Origin: Shewanella sp. KX20019
GTDB lineage: Bacteria > Pseudomonadota > Gammaproteobacteria > Enterobacterales > Shewanellaceae
Assembly: GCF_016757755.1 (NCBI RefSeq)
Contig: NZ_CP068437.1
Coordinates: forward strand, 3,162,001-3,226,000
DNA: 64,000 nt
Reading direction: 5' to 3'
The translations under genes and the position numbers were made by a program. Shown one piece after another: positions 17,907 through 27,125 of this stretch; position 1 is the stretch's first letter; every line of letters starts with the position of its first letter. The notes beneath the pieces are model-generated. The model worked only from the letters and a program-made list of their open reading frames with translations. It did no database searches and had not been told where the DNA came from.

Positions 17907-19484
17907 TTAACTAAATCCTAAATAGTGAGCAGTTATAACGATCACACTAGACACACAAAACAGCGCGACCATAAAACGCCAAATAAACTTCAGCCACTGA
18001 CCCCAATCGACTCTGCACACACCTAGAGTCGCCATCAAAGATGCTGATGTTGGCACTAACACATTGGTAAAGCCATCACCTAATTGAAATGCGAGCACGG
18101 CGACTTGACGGGTAACGCCAACAATATCAGCTAAAGGCGCCATCAAAGGCATAGTCAAGGCGGCTTGACCTGAACCTGAGGTCACAAAAAAGTTAAACAC
18201 CGATTGAAATAGCAACATAAACCACGCCGACATCACGCTCGGTAATTGACCGATAAACTCACCTGACGCACTCAAAATAGTGTTCAACACACTAGGATTA
18301 GCGGCATTACTGCCCCCTAACAACAGTAATATCCCTGAGGCGCACCCCACTAATACTGCGGGTTCCAACATTGTCGCAGCACCTTGCTTAAAGCTAGCTG
18401 CAACCTTATTAACACTCATATTGTTAAGCTTAAACACCACCCCGATGGTACCGACTATTATTCCCATGGTAAAAAACTGACTGGCAATTTCAGGAATAAA
18501 CCACGCTTTAGCGATCACCCCCCAGATTATCCACGCTATCGTCGCTACAATCGTCAAGAGCACCAATACATCACCCACATTAAAACGGCTATCCAGCTTT
18601 GACTCACTGGCATTATCACGAAAATATTGGTCACTACTATGACTGTAAGAAAGCGTAGGCTTAGCTTTAATCTTGGCGGCATAACGCATAGTGAAAATCA
18701 GGCCCATTAGTGTGAAACCTAACCACATCACGACGCGCATGCTTGAGCCCGATAATACCGGCACATCTGCTATGCCTTGTGCAATCGCAACACTAAAAGG
18801 GTTCATCCAGGAGCTGGCAAAACCAATTTGGGTCGCCACATAGGTCACCATCACAGTGGTAATGCCGTCATAGCCCAGCCTTATCATTAATGGGCAAATA
18901 ATTATCGCGAAAGCGATGGCCTCCTCTCCCATGCCAAAAACAGCGCCGCCTAAGGAAAATAGGCTGAATATCACTGGAATAAACAGGGTTTCGTTGCCAC
19001 GAGTTTTATCGATTAACTTTAAGATCCCGTTATCAATGGTGCCCGTCGCCATCACGATGCCAAAAGCACCGCCGATAACGAGCATAAACATGATGACGCC
19101 AATCGCGCTGCCCCATTTGGATCCGGACACCAGCCCCTCGAACGCAAAATTAAAAAAGCCCGCACCGCCGCCTCCTTCGAATAAACTGACAGGTTGAAGG
19201 ATAGGGTCACCGCTTTCATCAACTTCATATGCAAATGAGCTTGGGTCGATAACGCTACGGCTCTTCTCCACGCCATCAATAACGTAGCTAACCTCTTGGG
19301 TTTGAAACGAACCAACGGGGATAAAATAGGTCAGCAGCGCCGCAGCAAGTGCCACAAAGAAAATAATGACTAGCGTATCTGGCATCTGCCAAGATTTGTT
19401 CAGCGTATGATCACTACTGTTATTAAGCTCTGATGCGTGTGCGGGAATGGGATTGCCTTGGTTCGACGAAGAAACTGGATTCAT
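17907..19484 (-). CDS. YfcC / DcuC-family inner-membrane carrier
   Basis: 525 residues with about a dozen hydrophobic segments after a polar N-terminus of about 30 residues. FGMGEEAIAFAIIICPLMIRLGYD, GFASSWMNPFSVAIAQGIA and TSGSGQAALTMPLMAPLADIVGVTRQ are typical of the YfcC/C4-dicarboxylate anaerobic carrier family. Members are annotated as putative basic amino acid antiporters or carboxylate carriers; the substrate here is unproven. It is convergent with the TonB receptor gene. A truncated copy of its 3' end lies at 13954-14212, showing past duplication. Confidence 0.83.
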   Translation of the reverse strand: MNPVSSSNQGNPIPAHASELNNSSDHTLNKSWQMPDTLVIIFFVALAAALLTYFIPVGSFQTQEVSYVIDGVEKSRSVIDPSSFAYEVDESGDPILQPVSLFEGGGGAGFFNFAFEGLVSGSKWGSAIGVIMFMLVIGGAFGIVMATGTIDNGILKLIDKTRGNETLFIPVIFSLFSLGGAVFGMGEEAIAFAIIICPLMIRLGYDGITTVMVTYVATQIGFASSWMNPFSVAIAQGIADVPVLSGSSMRVVMWLGFTLMGLIFTMRYAAKIKAKPTLSYSHSSDQYFRDNASESKLDSRFNVGDVLVLLTIVATIAWIIWGVIAKAWFIPEIASQFFTMGIIVGTIGVVFKLNNMSVNKVAASFKQGAATMLEPAVLVGCASGILLLLGGSNAANPSVLNTILSASGEFIGQLPSVMSAWFMLLFQSVFNFFVTSGSGQAALTMPLMAPLADIVGVTRQVAVLAFQLGDGFTNVLVPTSASLMATLGVCRVDWGQWLKFIWRFMVALFCVSSVIVITAHYLGFS

Positions 19485-19584
19485 TTTGCTGCCATATTAT
19501 TGTTATATGGCAGCAAATATAAACCAATGTTGGGGCTTTATCTATGTATCTGTAGCGTAGTTATCTGTGATCGGCCAATACATA

Positions 19585-21036
19585 TCATGCCGTTGAATGC
19601 GTTTGCGCAAAATAGCGGGATAACTGTTGGACTATTAGCATGCAAACTAATGAACATAACAAAGCCGGCACTATCGGATGGATCTGATATGGCAAGGGCG
19701 TTTGGCTGTGCAATAAGAGATAGCTAAACATGCCACTCACCATTGCAGCAAGTGCACTGTTCCCAGTGATTGCGGGCCAATACAACCCTGCGATAATCGG
19801 CCACAAAAATACTGCTTGCAAGGCACCAAACGCCGCTAAGTTAATCCAAACAATCATATCGGGTGGGCTCAATGCAAAGTAACAAGCACTCAGGGTGATA
19901 ATAAGCATTACTAATCGAGTCAACCAGACTTGTTTAGACCCGGTCAGACTTGGCAACACTTTAACCACTCCATCGCGAACAATACTGCTTGCAGATTGCA
20001 GTAACATCGAGTCAACTGACGACATCACTGCAGCAATGGGTGCGGCCAGCAACGTTCCAGCTAATAACGGCGGTAATAAACCCGACATGAGCATTGGCAT
20101 TATCTTATCTGGTACGCTCAAATCGGGAAACAGAGCGCGGCCAAGCACGCCACATAAATGCGGTATAAGTGTCATTAAAAAGCAGATGAGTGTCCCCCAA
20201 ATAATACCGGTTTTTAGTGAGGCTTTGTCTTTAACGGCCAACAGACGCACCACGGTATGAGGCAAGCCCATAGTACCAAAACAGATTAACAGCCAAAACG
20301 ACAGCATCATTGGCCAAGATAAAAAGTCATCAATGCTGTGCGGACTAAATAGCGCTGGAGTTTGCTGCGATAGTCGCTGCATCCTCTCGGCTAGTTCGGG
20401 TTGCGATAATATCACCAACAACAAAATAAACAGCCCTAACAACATGACAACACCTTGCAAGGCGTCGGTTAATACTACCGCCCGAAATCCGCCCGTTAGT
20501 GTATAGGCCAATACCGTACCGACAAAAATAGCTAAGCCAAGCTCATAGCTTATTCCCGTTACCCCTGAGAGTAACCTTGCTCCGCCAATGAATTGAACGG
20601 ATATCATGGCAATGAAACCGACCACTAAGCTCACCATGGCAAAAGTACTTAACCACCGGTTTTGAAAACGCGCATCCAACCACTCAATGAGCGTTGCATG
20701 TTGATGCCGCCTTATCGCCAAAAAGCGACTCCCCAGCACACCTAAGGTTAATAGCACCACAGGCACTTGGATCAGTGCAAGCCACACCCAACCTAGGCCA
20801 TATTTATAAGCAGCGCCAGAGCCACCAATAAATGAACCCGCACTGGTATAAGTGGCCACTAATGTTAACGCTAGCAGCGGCCCGCCGAGAAATGTGCCAC
20901 CAATAAAAAAACGCTTAGCCTTGTCAGTATGCAGTCCATGACTCCCATCTGTTCTACGTGATTGATGAGCACTCCAAAGACGCGTCATTATTAAGCTTAG
21001 TGCTAGGTAGAGCAAAACGGGGAATAAGCTAGTCAT
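19585..21036 (-). CDS. panF: Sodium/pantothenate symporter (SSS family)
   Basis: About 483 residues; the ATG at 21036 is favoured because AGGTG lies seven bases ahead. It is a multi-span sodium:solute symporter. ATYTSAGSFIGGSGAAYKYGLGWVWLALIQ, VQFIGGARLL, GGFRAVVLTDALQG and CFGTMGLPHTVVR follow the PanF pattern closely. It overlaps by eight bases the small gene yhdT upstream, the same pair and order as yhdT-panF in enterobacteria, which supports the name. The pair lies downstream of a perfect FNR-type box. Confidence 0.85.
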   Translation of the reverse strand: MTSLFPVLLYLALSLIMTRLWSAHQSRRTDGSHGLHTDKAKRFFIGGTFLGGPLLALTLVATYTSAGSFIGGSGAAYKYGLGWVWLALIQVPVVLLTLGVLGSRFLAIRRHQHATLIEWLDARFQNRWLSTFAMVSLVVGFIAMISVQFIGGARLLSGVTGISYELGLAIFVGTVLAYTLTGGFRAVVLTDALQGVVMLLGLFILLLVILSQPELAERMQRLSQQTPALFSPHSIDDFLSWPMMLSFWLLICFGTMGLPHTVVRLLAVKDKASLKTGIIWGTLICFLMTLIPHLCGVLGRALFPDLSVPDKIMPMLMSGLLPPLLAGTLLAAPIAAVMSSVDSMLLQSASSIVRDGVVKVLPSLTGSKQVWLTRLVMLIITLSACYFALSPPDMIVWINLAAFGALQAVFLWPIIAGLYWPAITGNSALAAMVSGMFSYLLLHSQTPLPYQIHPIVPALLCSLVCMLIVQQLSRYFAQTHSTA

Positions 21037-21220
21037 TGGTAGCACCTAATACTCTTACTAAAACAGTAATGAGTAGCGCAGGCGCCAGGATGCAGGAAAA
21101 CCAAAACCAAATAGGTAAGCTGAACCAGTAGCCTTGGTCTGCTAACAACACAGGTCCTAGGCACCATAAAACAAAATAACCAAGGGTCAATAACAATGCA
21201 GTGGTTGATAACGATCTCAT
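21029..21220 (-). CDS. yhdT: YhdT-like DUF997 small membrane protein
   Basis: 63 residues from the ATG at 21220, with two hydrophobic segments (TALLLTLGYFVLWCLGPVLL and a second from IWFWFSCILAPALLITVLV). A start 60 bases upstream is possible but adds an untypical tail. Small DUF997 proteins precede or accompany SSS symporters and are presumed accessory subunits. The eight-base overlap with panF implies translational coupling. Confidence 0.8.
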   Translation of the reverse strand: MRSLSTTALLLTLGYFVLWCLGPVLLADQGYWFSLPIWFWFSCILAPALLITVLVRVLGATND

Positions 21221-21338
21221 GAAAGCACAGCCTGAGTTAACGATAAGATAGGGGATAATACTAAAAGCAGCTGATGCCAATTCTAATCAATATTGGCTAT
21301 CGACACCAGTCGAATAGACGAGTTAGTAAACCAAGATT

Positions 21339-21352
21339 TTGATAAATATCAA
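21339..21352 (-). promoter_or_regulatory. Perfect FNR/EtrA box
   Basis: TTGATAAATATCAA matches TTGATnnnnATCAA at every fixed base. It is about 120 bases upstream of yhdT-panF and 264 bases upstream of the divergent LysR gene, so oxygen-responsive control of the symporter pair is more likely. The rest of the 21221-21615 gap shows no gene. Confidence 0.68.
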
Positions 21353-21615
21353 AACCGATAACCGGATCCACCCCAAAGCGCAAAAAGTACAATGGGCTAA
21401 CTTTCCTTATCAACAACTCACACTAAATTATTCAAGCAGATCTATTTCGGTGCACACTATATATAGAAAAGTGAGCAGCCTCTAAGTTCTTCTATTGGTT
21501 AGCCAACTTTACTTGTTTAGCCAAAGATCCCCGCCTAAAATCCCCTTTATAAACCATCAATTAAATTGATAGTTTCCATTTAGCGTTTTTTTGGTTAGGG
21601 AAAACAATACACATA

Positions 21616-22530
21616 ATGAAGTACTCTCTTAAGCAGATCATGGTTTTTGATGCCGTTGCCAGTTTAGAAAGCGTCAGCGCGGCTGCAAGAAAGTTGTCTA
21701 TGACACAATCGGCTGTGAGTATGTCGCTGGGACAATTAGAGAATTTGCTTGATCGGCCACTCTTCATTCGCCAAGGGAACCGGCTTACCTTAAGCCATTG
21801 GGGCAACTGGCTCAGGCCTAAGGCCCGTCGTTTATTGCAAGACGCCCAACAGATAGAATTAGGCCTTCACGAACAGCACCTTATCAGTGGAAGATTTCGA
21901 ATTTGTTCGAGTCAAACAGCTGCCGAGCATCTGCTTCCTAAGCTTATCAGTAAAATTGATGCGGATTTCCCAGAGCTCCGAATTGACTTAACAGTTGAGA
22001 ACACCGAAAACGTGATCGAAGGCCTGCTTAATTACGAATACGATTTTGGCATAATCGAAGGTCGAAACGATGATAGTCGACTCCATCAAGAGCAATGGTT
22101 AGATGATCACCTAGTGGTAGTTTCATCGCCACATCATCCTTACGCCAAATCCAAATCCGCAAGCTTAGCGCAACTAGAACAAGCCAAATGGGTGCTTCGC
22201 GAACAAGGTGCCGGTACTCGCCGTATATTCGAAGGCGCTATTCATGGGATTATAGAGAAACTGCATGTGTGGAAGGAGTATGAATATGTGTCAGTACTCA
22301 AAGCACTGGTTAAAAATGGCCCATATTTAAGCAGTTTGCCCTACTTAGATGTAGAAAAAGAGATTGCTAATGGGGAACTGGTTGTTCTATTAACACCAGA
22401 ATTAAACATGCAGCGTCATCTGTCCTTTGTTTGGCGCAATGATTCTGGGGAAAACCCCTTAAGGGATTGCGTGATAACTGAAGCTAGACGCCTAAGCCGT
22501 CACAAAATAAATTCTAAAAATGGTCGTTAA
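21616..22530 (+). CDS. LysR-family transcriptional regulator
   Basis: 304 residues, the normal LysR length. The N-terminal winged helix-turn-helix (about 4-62) reads LKQIMVFDAVASLESVSAAARKLSMTQSAVSMSLGQLENLLDRPLFIRQGNRLTL. The rest is a periplasmic-binding-protein-like effector domain from about residue 90. It is divergent from yhdT-panF, with nearly 400 bases between starts, so it may regulate that pair or act elsewhere. Its effector cannot be read from sequence. Confidence 0.9.
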   Translation: MKYSLKQIMVFDAVASLESVSAAARKLSMTQSAVSMSLGQLENLLDRPLFIRQGNRLTLSHWGNWLRPKARRLLQDAQQIELGLHEQHLISGRFRICSSQTAAEHLLPKLISKIDADFPELRIDLTVENTENVIEGLLNYEYDFGIIEGRNDDSRLHQEQWLDDHLVVVSSPHHPYAKSKSASLAQLEQAKWVLREQGAGTRRIFEGAIHGIIEKLHVWKEYEYVSVLKALVKNGPYLSSLPYLDVEKEIANGELVVLLTPELNMQRHLSFVWRNDSGENPLRDCVITEARRLSRHKINSKNGR

Positions 22531-22577
22531 CGACTAACAGGTGCAATGCCACATTGCACCTGTTAACCAGTGCCGAC

Positions 22578-24140
22578 TTAGAACTTATACAGGTCACATA
22601 TTTTTTGGCTGATATCTTCTCGTGTGATAACCCCGCATAACACGCCCTCATCTACAACCGGGAAAACACTCGGCTTGCTGGCATTCGCCCCGCGCAGACG
22701 CTCTTCATAGCTCTTAAAGGTATTTCCTATCAACATACCACTATCACTCACAGGAAATAGCTTATTTCTATCTACCACCATTAACTCAATCAAATCAGCG
22801 ACAGCATCCAATGGCGAGACAGTTAATACTTGCGTTTGCATCAAGTCACCTACTTTATAGCTAATGCCGCGAACAAACTCCTCAGACCACAAACTGCGTA
22901 ATAGGTCCTGCTGTGAAATAAACCCTAGTAGCTGCTGCTTGTTGTTTACCACTGGCGCGCCGCGACTAGCGGCGTCTGACAGTTGTTTAAGCCCTTCATA
23001 TACTGAGAGATCTGCAGTAAGTGTAAATGGAGTTGGATTCATCAGTTCGCTTACGTTAAGTCTTTGAATTGTTTTTGGCATTGTTTTTACTCCGGGAAAA
23101 GGTTGAGAACGGCTATTGTTCTGAATAAGTGAAGCTTGAGGATCTATTTGCTTTGCTAATGGGGTGTCTATTTGAGTATCGAGAGTCGATAAAGGAATGA
23201 CTTCCGCCAGACAGCCATCCCCCTTTAAAAGTGCTTTCTTTTGGTACGCAGCTGGCTTAGCTTTTTCTATTAACCAATATCCCAAACCTACAAATAGACC
23301 ACCACCAACAATATTTCCCAGCGTGACTGGAATTAGGTTATTGATAACAAAATGACTTATCGTAAGATCTGCAAATTGGTTTTGCGTCACATTCAGTGTT
23401 TCAAACCAGCTAGGATCAGAGAATTGAGCAATCACGATGCCTAACGGCACCATAAACAGGTTCGCAATGCTGTGTTCAAAGCCACTACTGACAAACATGG
23501 CAACAGGCAACATCAACAAAATTGCTTTAGTTAATGCGTCTTTACTGGCGAATGTCATCCAAACGCCAAGGCAAACCAGCATGTTACACAACATACCCAG
23601 TACAAATGCTTGCCACCAACCGTGGTGTAGCTTGTGTTGCGCAATATTAAGGGCGTTGAGTCCCCATTGCCCGCCGTCTAAATGTTGCATGCCGGCAATG
23701 ACGATCATGGCCAACATCAGCATCGCTCCGACAAAGTTTCCCGCGTAAACTCGTAGCCAGCATTTAAGCAGCTCCTTAGTTGAGACTTTTCTCTGAGCCC
23801 AGGCCACACTGCTCAACACTGTACTGGTAAATAGCTCACCACCACAGATCACCACCAGCATTAAACCAAGGCTAAAAGCCAGTCCCCCAGCGAGCCTAAT
23901 AAGCCCCCACGGACCACTGTTCCCAGTTGTGACCGTAATATAGAATACAAACGCCAACGCAATAAATGCACCAGCAAATATTGCCAACCCAAAGGATTGC
24001 CAAGTCGCTTTGATCACTTTTTCCGTACCGTACCCCTCAGCCTGCTGGTACAAACTCGGCATTGCAGCATTTATGGGCCCTGCTGTTTGCTCCGTTTGTC
24101 GGGTTAAAGGGATGAGGTTCGGTTGACTACGTCCAGTCAT
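22578..24140 (-). CDS. Formate/nitrite-family channel fused to a CBS domain pair
   Basis: 520 residues, nearly twice the usual FNT length of about 280. Residues about 25-290 form the channel: KATWQSFGLAIFAGAFIALAFVF, GELFTSTVLSSVAW, YAGNFVGA and a long NIVGGGLFVGLGYWLIEK end, as in FocA/NirC proteins. A variable linker (about 295-360) follows. Two CBS motifs then span about 365-517 (VSELMNPTPFTLTADLSVYEGL and VGDLMQTQVLTVSPLDAVADL), ending VLCGVITREDISQKI. CBS pairs usually sense adenine nucleotides, so channel gating by energy state is a reasonable inference. Being next to pflBA suggests formate transport. Confidence 0.88.
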   Translation of the reverse strand: MTGRSQPNLIPLTRQTEQTAGPINAAMPSLYQQAEGYGTEKVIKATWQSFGLAIFAGAFIALAFVFYITVTTGNSGPWGLIRLAGGLAFSLGLMLVVICGGELFTSTVLSSVAWAQRKVSTKELLKCWLRVYAGNFVGAMLMLAMIVIAGMQHLDGGQWGLNALNIAQHKLHHGWWQAFVLGMLCNMLVCLGVWMTFASKDALTKAILLMLPVAMFVSSGFEHSIANLFMVPLGIVIAQFSDPSWFETLNVTQNQFADLTISHFVINNLIPVTLGNIVGGGLFVGLGYWLIEKAKPAAYQKKALLKGDGCLAEVIPLSTLDTQIDTPLAKQIDPQASLIQNNSRSQPFPGVKTMPKTIQRLNVSELMNPTPFTLTADLSVYEGLKQLSDAASRGAPVVNNKQQLLGFISQQDLLRSLWSEEFVRGISYKVGDLMQTQVLTVSPLDAVADLIELMVVDRNKLFPVSDSGMLIGNTFKSYEERLRGANASKPSVFPVVDEGVLCGVITREDISQKICDLYKF

Positions 24141-24408
24141 TCTTCCCCCTCGCCTTTATGTTACTAAGCTTAATACGCCCTACATTCATTAAATTCTCCT
24201 GATAGTCGATAACTGCGCTCGCTCTAACAGCAAAATTAACCCATCTTCCAAGTCAATAAAATCTGATAATAATGATGGGGCACATCATTATTAATGATAC
24301 TTAAAAACAAAAAAATAGAGTTGTTAAATTTAGAAGGTGAACAGGCAAGCCATTGTAATAGAGCGAATTAATTCCAGTTTTATTCATTTTACCGTTGTTT
24401 TTTAGAGG

Positions 24409-24422
24409 CTGATAAAAATCAA
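24409..24422 (-). promoter_or_regulatory. Near-perfect FNR-like box upstream of the channel gene
   Basis: The minus strand reads TTGATTTTTATCAG, nine of ten consensus bases. It lies about 270 bases from the channel start and about 670 from the DUF3360 gene, so its target is not certain. The 24141-25087 divergent gap contains no supported gene. Confidence 0.45.
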
Positions 24423-24601
24423 CTACAACGGAGAAGAGATTTCGCAACCGATGATTATCGATTAACAAAGGGATAAAAAAATGGCTAAGCAGCACTATCA
24501 ATTCACTTGATTCGAGTTAATTGATAGTGCACATATAAGTGATTTGGCTACAACAGTGACCTACTTAAGCACTTCCGCTGCGGCAAACAAAAAGACCCAG
24601 A

Positions 24602-24628
24602 TCACACTAAGCTTTAAGTTTGGTGTGA
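24602..24628. other. Inverted repeat in the channel-DUF3360 intergenic region
   Basis: Two 12-base arms (beginning TCACAC and ending GTGTGA) pair with two G-U exceptions around a TTA loop. No T-run follows, so it is more like an operator dyad or an RNA hairpin than a terminator. Confidence 0.4.
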
Positions 24629-24871
24629 CAATCGCCCCATTATTGTGATCAGGGATGCAACAGCAAAGCAGAAGTTTACTAGTGGTCATAAATGAAACGT
24701 TTTTATCGCGTTTATTGATCTAGACACTAAGGCAAATTACATGCCTATTATTAGATTATTTAGTCATCACTGTATAAGTTGTTAAGTTGATCTCAAATTA
24801 TCTAAACAGCACATTCAATAACTTTGATACTTGATGTTGTACCTTAGTGACTATGTTAATATCTTTAAGGT

Positions 24872-24890
24872 AAATTGGTCAGACCAATTT
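24872..24890 (+). promoter_or_regulatory. PdhR-like operator upstream of the DUF3360 gene
   Basis: AAATTGGTCAGACCAATTT is a perfect 8-3-8 palindrome that contains the PdhR consensus AATTGGTnnnACCAATT. It lies 198 bases before the start at 25088. PdhR is a GntR-family repressor released by pyruvate in enterobacteria; related FCD-GntR repressors recognise similar sites. Confidence 0.72.
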
Positions 24891-25087
24891 ACGAAAGGTA
24901 ATGGAATACTACTGCAACCGGCACTTAGCGGCAGAAATGGCTAATAATTTACGGTTACAGAAGCGTTAACAATGGCTTGAAGTCGACTACACTTATTGCG
25001 ACACAAGTTGTTAATTCACAGGGAACACCCAAAAGCTGTCACGAATTCCGATGAATCACCTAAATTCTTTTCGGAGAATGAGAAATT

Positions 25088-26617
25088 ATGCCTGAAACAG
25101 TAAAGAATGAAGTAGAGGGCTCTGATCAGAGCTATCAAGCACTTCACCGCCCAGCATCTGAGTTCAATACCCGTGAGGAGTATTTGGATAACGAGCTGAA
25201 AATCATGAAGCCAAAACGTTGGGGACTCAACCTCCCTGGTAGAGACTTTAGATTCGAATGGGAAGACTTAGTCCCTGCCATCGCGGGTACCATAGGTATC
25301 ACTGTGATGTATTCAGCGGTCATGGCTGCTTGGGCCTCTGGACTATCTGAACGTTGGGAACATGTAAACTTGGGGGCAGAGTTTGCAATCCAAGTAGTGC
25401 GTGTTGAGATGCTAATTCCCGCCCTGCTCTTTTGTATTATTAGTTCCGGATTCATTAATCCTCGAGCAAACCTCGGCGGTAACCATGGACCAATGATCCC
25501 GCTGATTGGCGCTATCGCACTAGCAGGCGCACATCCACTCGCATTAGCCATATTGCTCGGAATATTCGGCCTCCTTCTAAGCTACTTTAAAGGGGGGTCA
25601 AAGTTAGTCAACTTGACCAGCAGTGGTGTGGCCGGCGGCTTGCTTGTTTTCTTAGGCTTTATGGGTGCCAAAAGTCAAATAACATCATTATTTGACTGGG
25701 CTGGCGGCCTTGAAGCCAAGCATGCTCTGGACTACAGCTTAGGTTATGTTGCTTTCTTTATTTTACTCGCTAACGTCATTATCTACGCTTACCTCGCAAA
25801 AATAGGTAAACGCTGGTTAGCGATCCCACTGTGTTCTATTGCAGCTATTGTTCTGGCTTTTGCACTTGGCGCTGGGCTCGACCTTAAGTTTATCACCGAG
25901 CCTGGTATCCCGAATTTAAACCCTATGTACTGGTGGGGTTCAACTGAATATGGCTGGCAGTTAGGCTTACCTAACCTCGAGCATTTCATTGCATCACTAC
26001 CATTCGCTATTCTTGCTGTGGCGATGTGGTCGCCAGATTTTCTGGGACACCGTATTTTCCAAGAACTTAACTATCCAAAGGGTTCTGAGAAAGTATTGAT
26101 GGATGTTGATGACACAATGACAACCTGTTCACTTCGCCAAATAGTCGGAACGGCAGTCGGTGGCGGTAACATCACCTCATCATGGGGAACCTACATGATC
26201 CCTGCTGCTATTGCTAAACGTCCTATTCCAGCAGGTGCTATTTTGCTCGGTATTATGTGTATCGCGGTAGCCGTTATTGGCTACCCTATGGATGTCACGG
26301 TTTGGCGTCCGGTAATGTCGATTGCACTTTTAGTTGGCGTGTTTTTACCACTGCTTGAAGCGGGTATGCAGATGGTAAAAGACACTAAAAACAGTCAGGC
26401 AGCGGGTATATGTATCTTCGCCGCTTTCGTGGCAAACCCAGTGTTAGCATGGGCACTAACCATGTTCCTAGACAACAATGGTCTAATTGGTGACAAAGAG
26501 CGCGCCAAATCACTATCAGTCACTGACCGCATAGTGATCCCTGGATTAGCTTTTGTTATCTGCCTAGCAGCCATGCTAGCGGTAGGTATGATCACCGGTA
26601 TCCCAGCACTGCTTTAA
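25088..26617 (+). CDS. Multi-span inner-membrane protein, DUF3360-like
   Basis: 509 residues. A polar N-terminus of about 55 residues is followed by at least ten hydrophobic segments. NLPGRDFRFEWEDLVPAIAGTIGI, INPRANLGGNHGPMIPLIGAIALAG and LTSSGVAGGLLVFLGFMGAKSQI recall the DUF3360 family, distantly similar to xanthine/uracil- and sulfate-type permeases. I therefore expect transport of a small anion, but no substrate is established. GGAG precedes the ATG. A PdhR-like operator upstream, and pflBA with a matching operator downstream, suggest a link to pyruvate, lactate or formate. Confidence 0.72.
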   Translation: MPETVKNEVEGSDQSYQALHRPASEFNTREEYLDNELKIMKPKRWGLNLPGRDFRFEWEDLVPAIAGTIGITVMYSAVMAAWASGLSERWEHVNLGAEFAIQVVRVEMLIPALLFCIISSGFINPRANLGGNHGPMIPLIGAIALAGAHPLALAILLGIFGLLLSYFKGGSKLVNLTSSGVAGGLLVFLGFMGAKSQITSLFDWAGGLEAKHALDYSLGYVAFFILLANVIIYAYLAKIGKRWLAIPLCSIAAIVLAFALGAGLDLKFITEPGIPNLNPMYWWGSTEYGWQLGLPNLEHFIASLPFAILAVAMWSPDFLGHRIFQELNYPKGSEKVLMDVDDTMTTCSLRQIVGTAVGGGNITSSWGTYMIPAAIAKRPIPAGAILLGIMCIAVAVIGYPMDVTVWRPVMSIALLVGVFLPLLEAGMQMVKDTKNSQAAGICIFAAFVANPVLAWALTMFLDNNGLIGDKERAKSLSVTDRIVIPGLAFVICLAAMLAVGMITGIPALL

Positions 26618-26623
26618 AATTTG

Positions 26624-26659
26624 ATGACGAAGAGAGACCCGCGCTCTCTTCGTCATTTT
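26624..26659 (+). terminator. Intrinsic terminator of the DUF3360 gene
   Basis: A 13-bp perfect stem (26624-26636 with 26644-26656), 7-base loop, then TTT. It separates this gene from pflBA, so the two matching operators act on separate transcripts. Confidence 0.85.
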
Positions 26660-26918
26660 CTCATCTATAATTCTTATCAATATTAATGCGCCTAGAATTG
26701 AACTAGTGCAACACCTCTGAAACGAACACCTTCGAGTAGGATGGGATAATTCCACCTGCGAAAATCAGACCAACAGTTAAATACCTGACATAGCGGAAGG
26801 ATGCAAACATTAAATTGTTCAAAAAATGCTACCTTGTTAACAGTTTTAGGATTTATGGACGAATTCCACTTTGATAAAGGTGCAGCACAATGTCTGCTAT
26901 GCTAATATACGACTGGTT

Positions 26919-26935
26919 AATTGGTCTTACCAATT
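26919..26935 (+). promoter_or_regulatory. PdhR-like operator upstream of pflB
   Basis: AATTGGTCTTACCAATT is a perfect match to AATTGGTnnnACCAATT, 190 bases before the pflB start. The spacing to the start is almost the same as for the DUF3360 gene. Nothing else stands out in the 26660-27125 gap. Confidence 0.75.
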
Positions 26936-27125
26936 TGCTCAAGTTGATATCCATAGCATTAAGATGTTAACGATTGAGAAAGTCCAAACTAATTACAGCG
27001 AAGTGTACTCACTTCCACGCGCTTCTTAATGAAAGAGTTGAAGAGGCGTTTAAAACATAGCTATTGGTGTATAAGGCAGAGCCGGTACCCAATAACCTTT
27101 ATCCCAAACAAAAGGTAAAAGTACG

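Noticed and set aside
24301..24501. A 66-codon minus-strand frame in the channel-DUF3360 gap
   Set aside because: AT-rich chance frame that overlaps the FNR-like site, without a ribosome-binding site.
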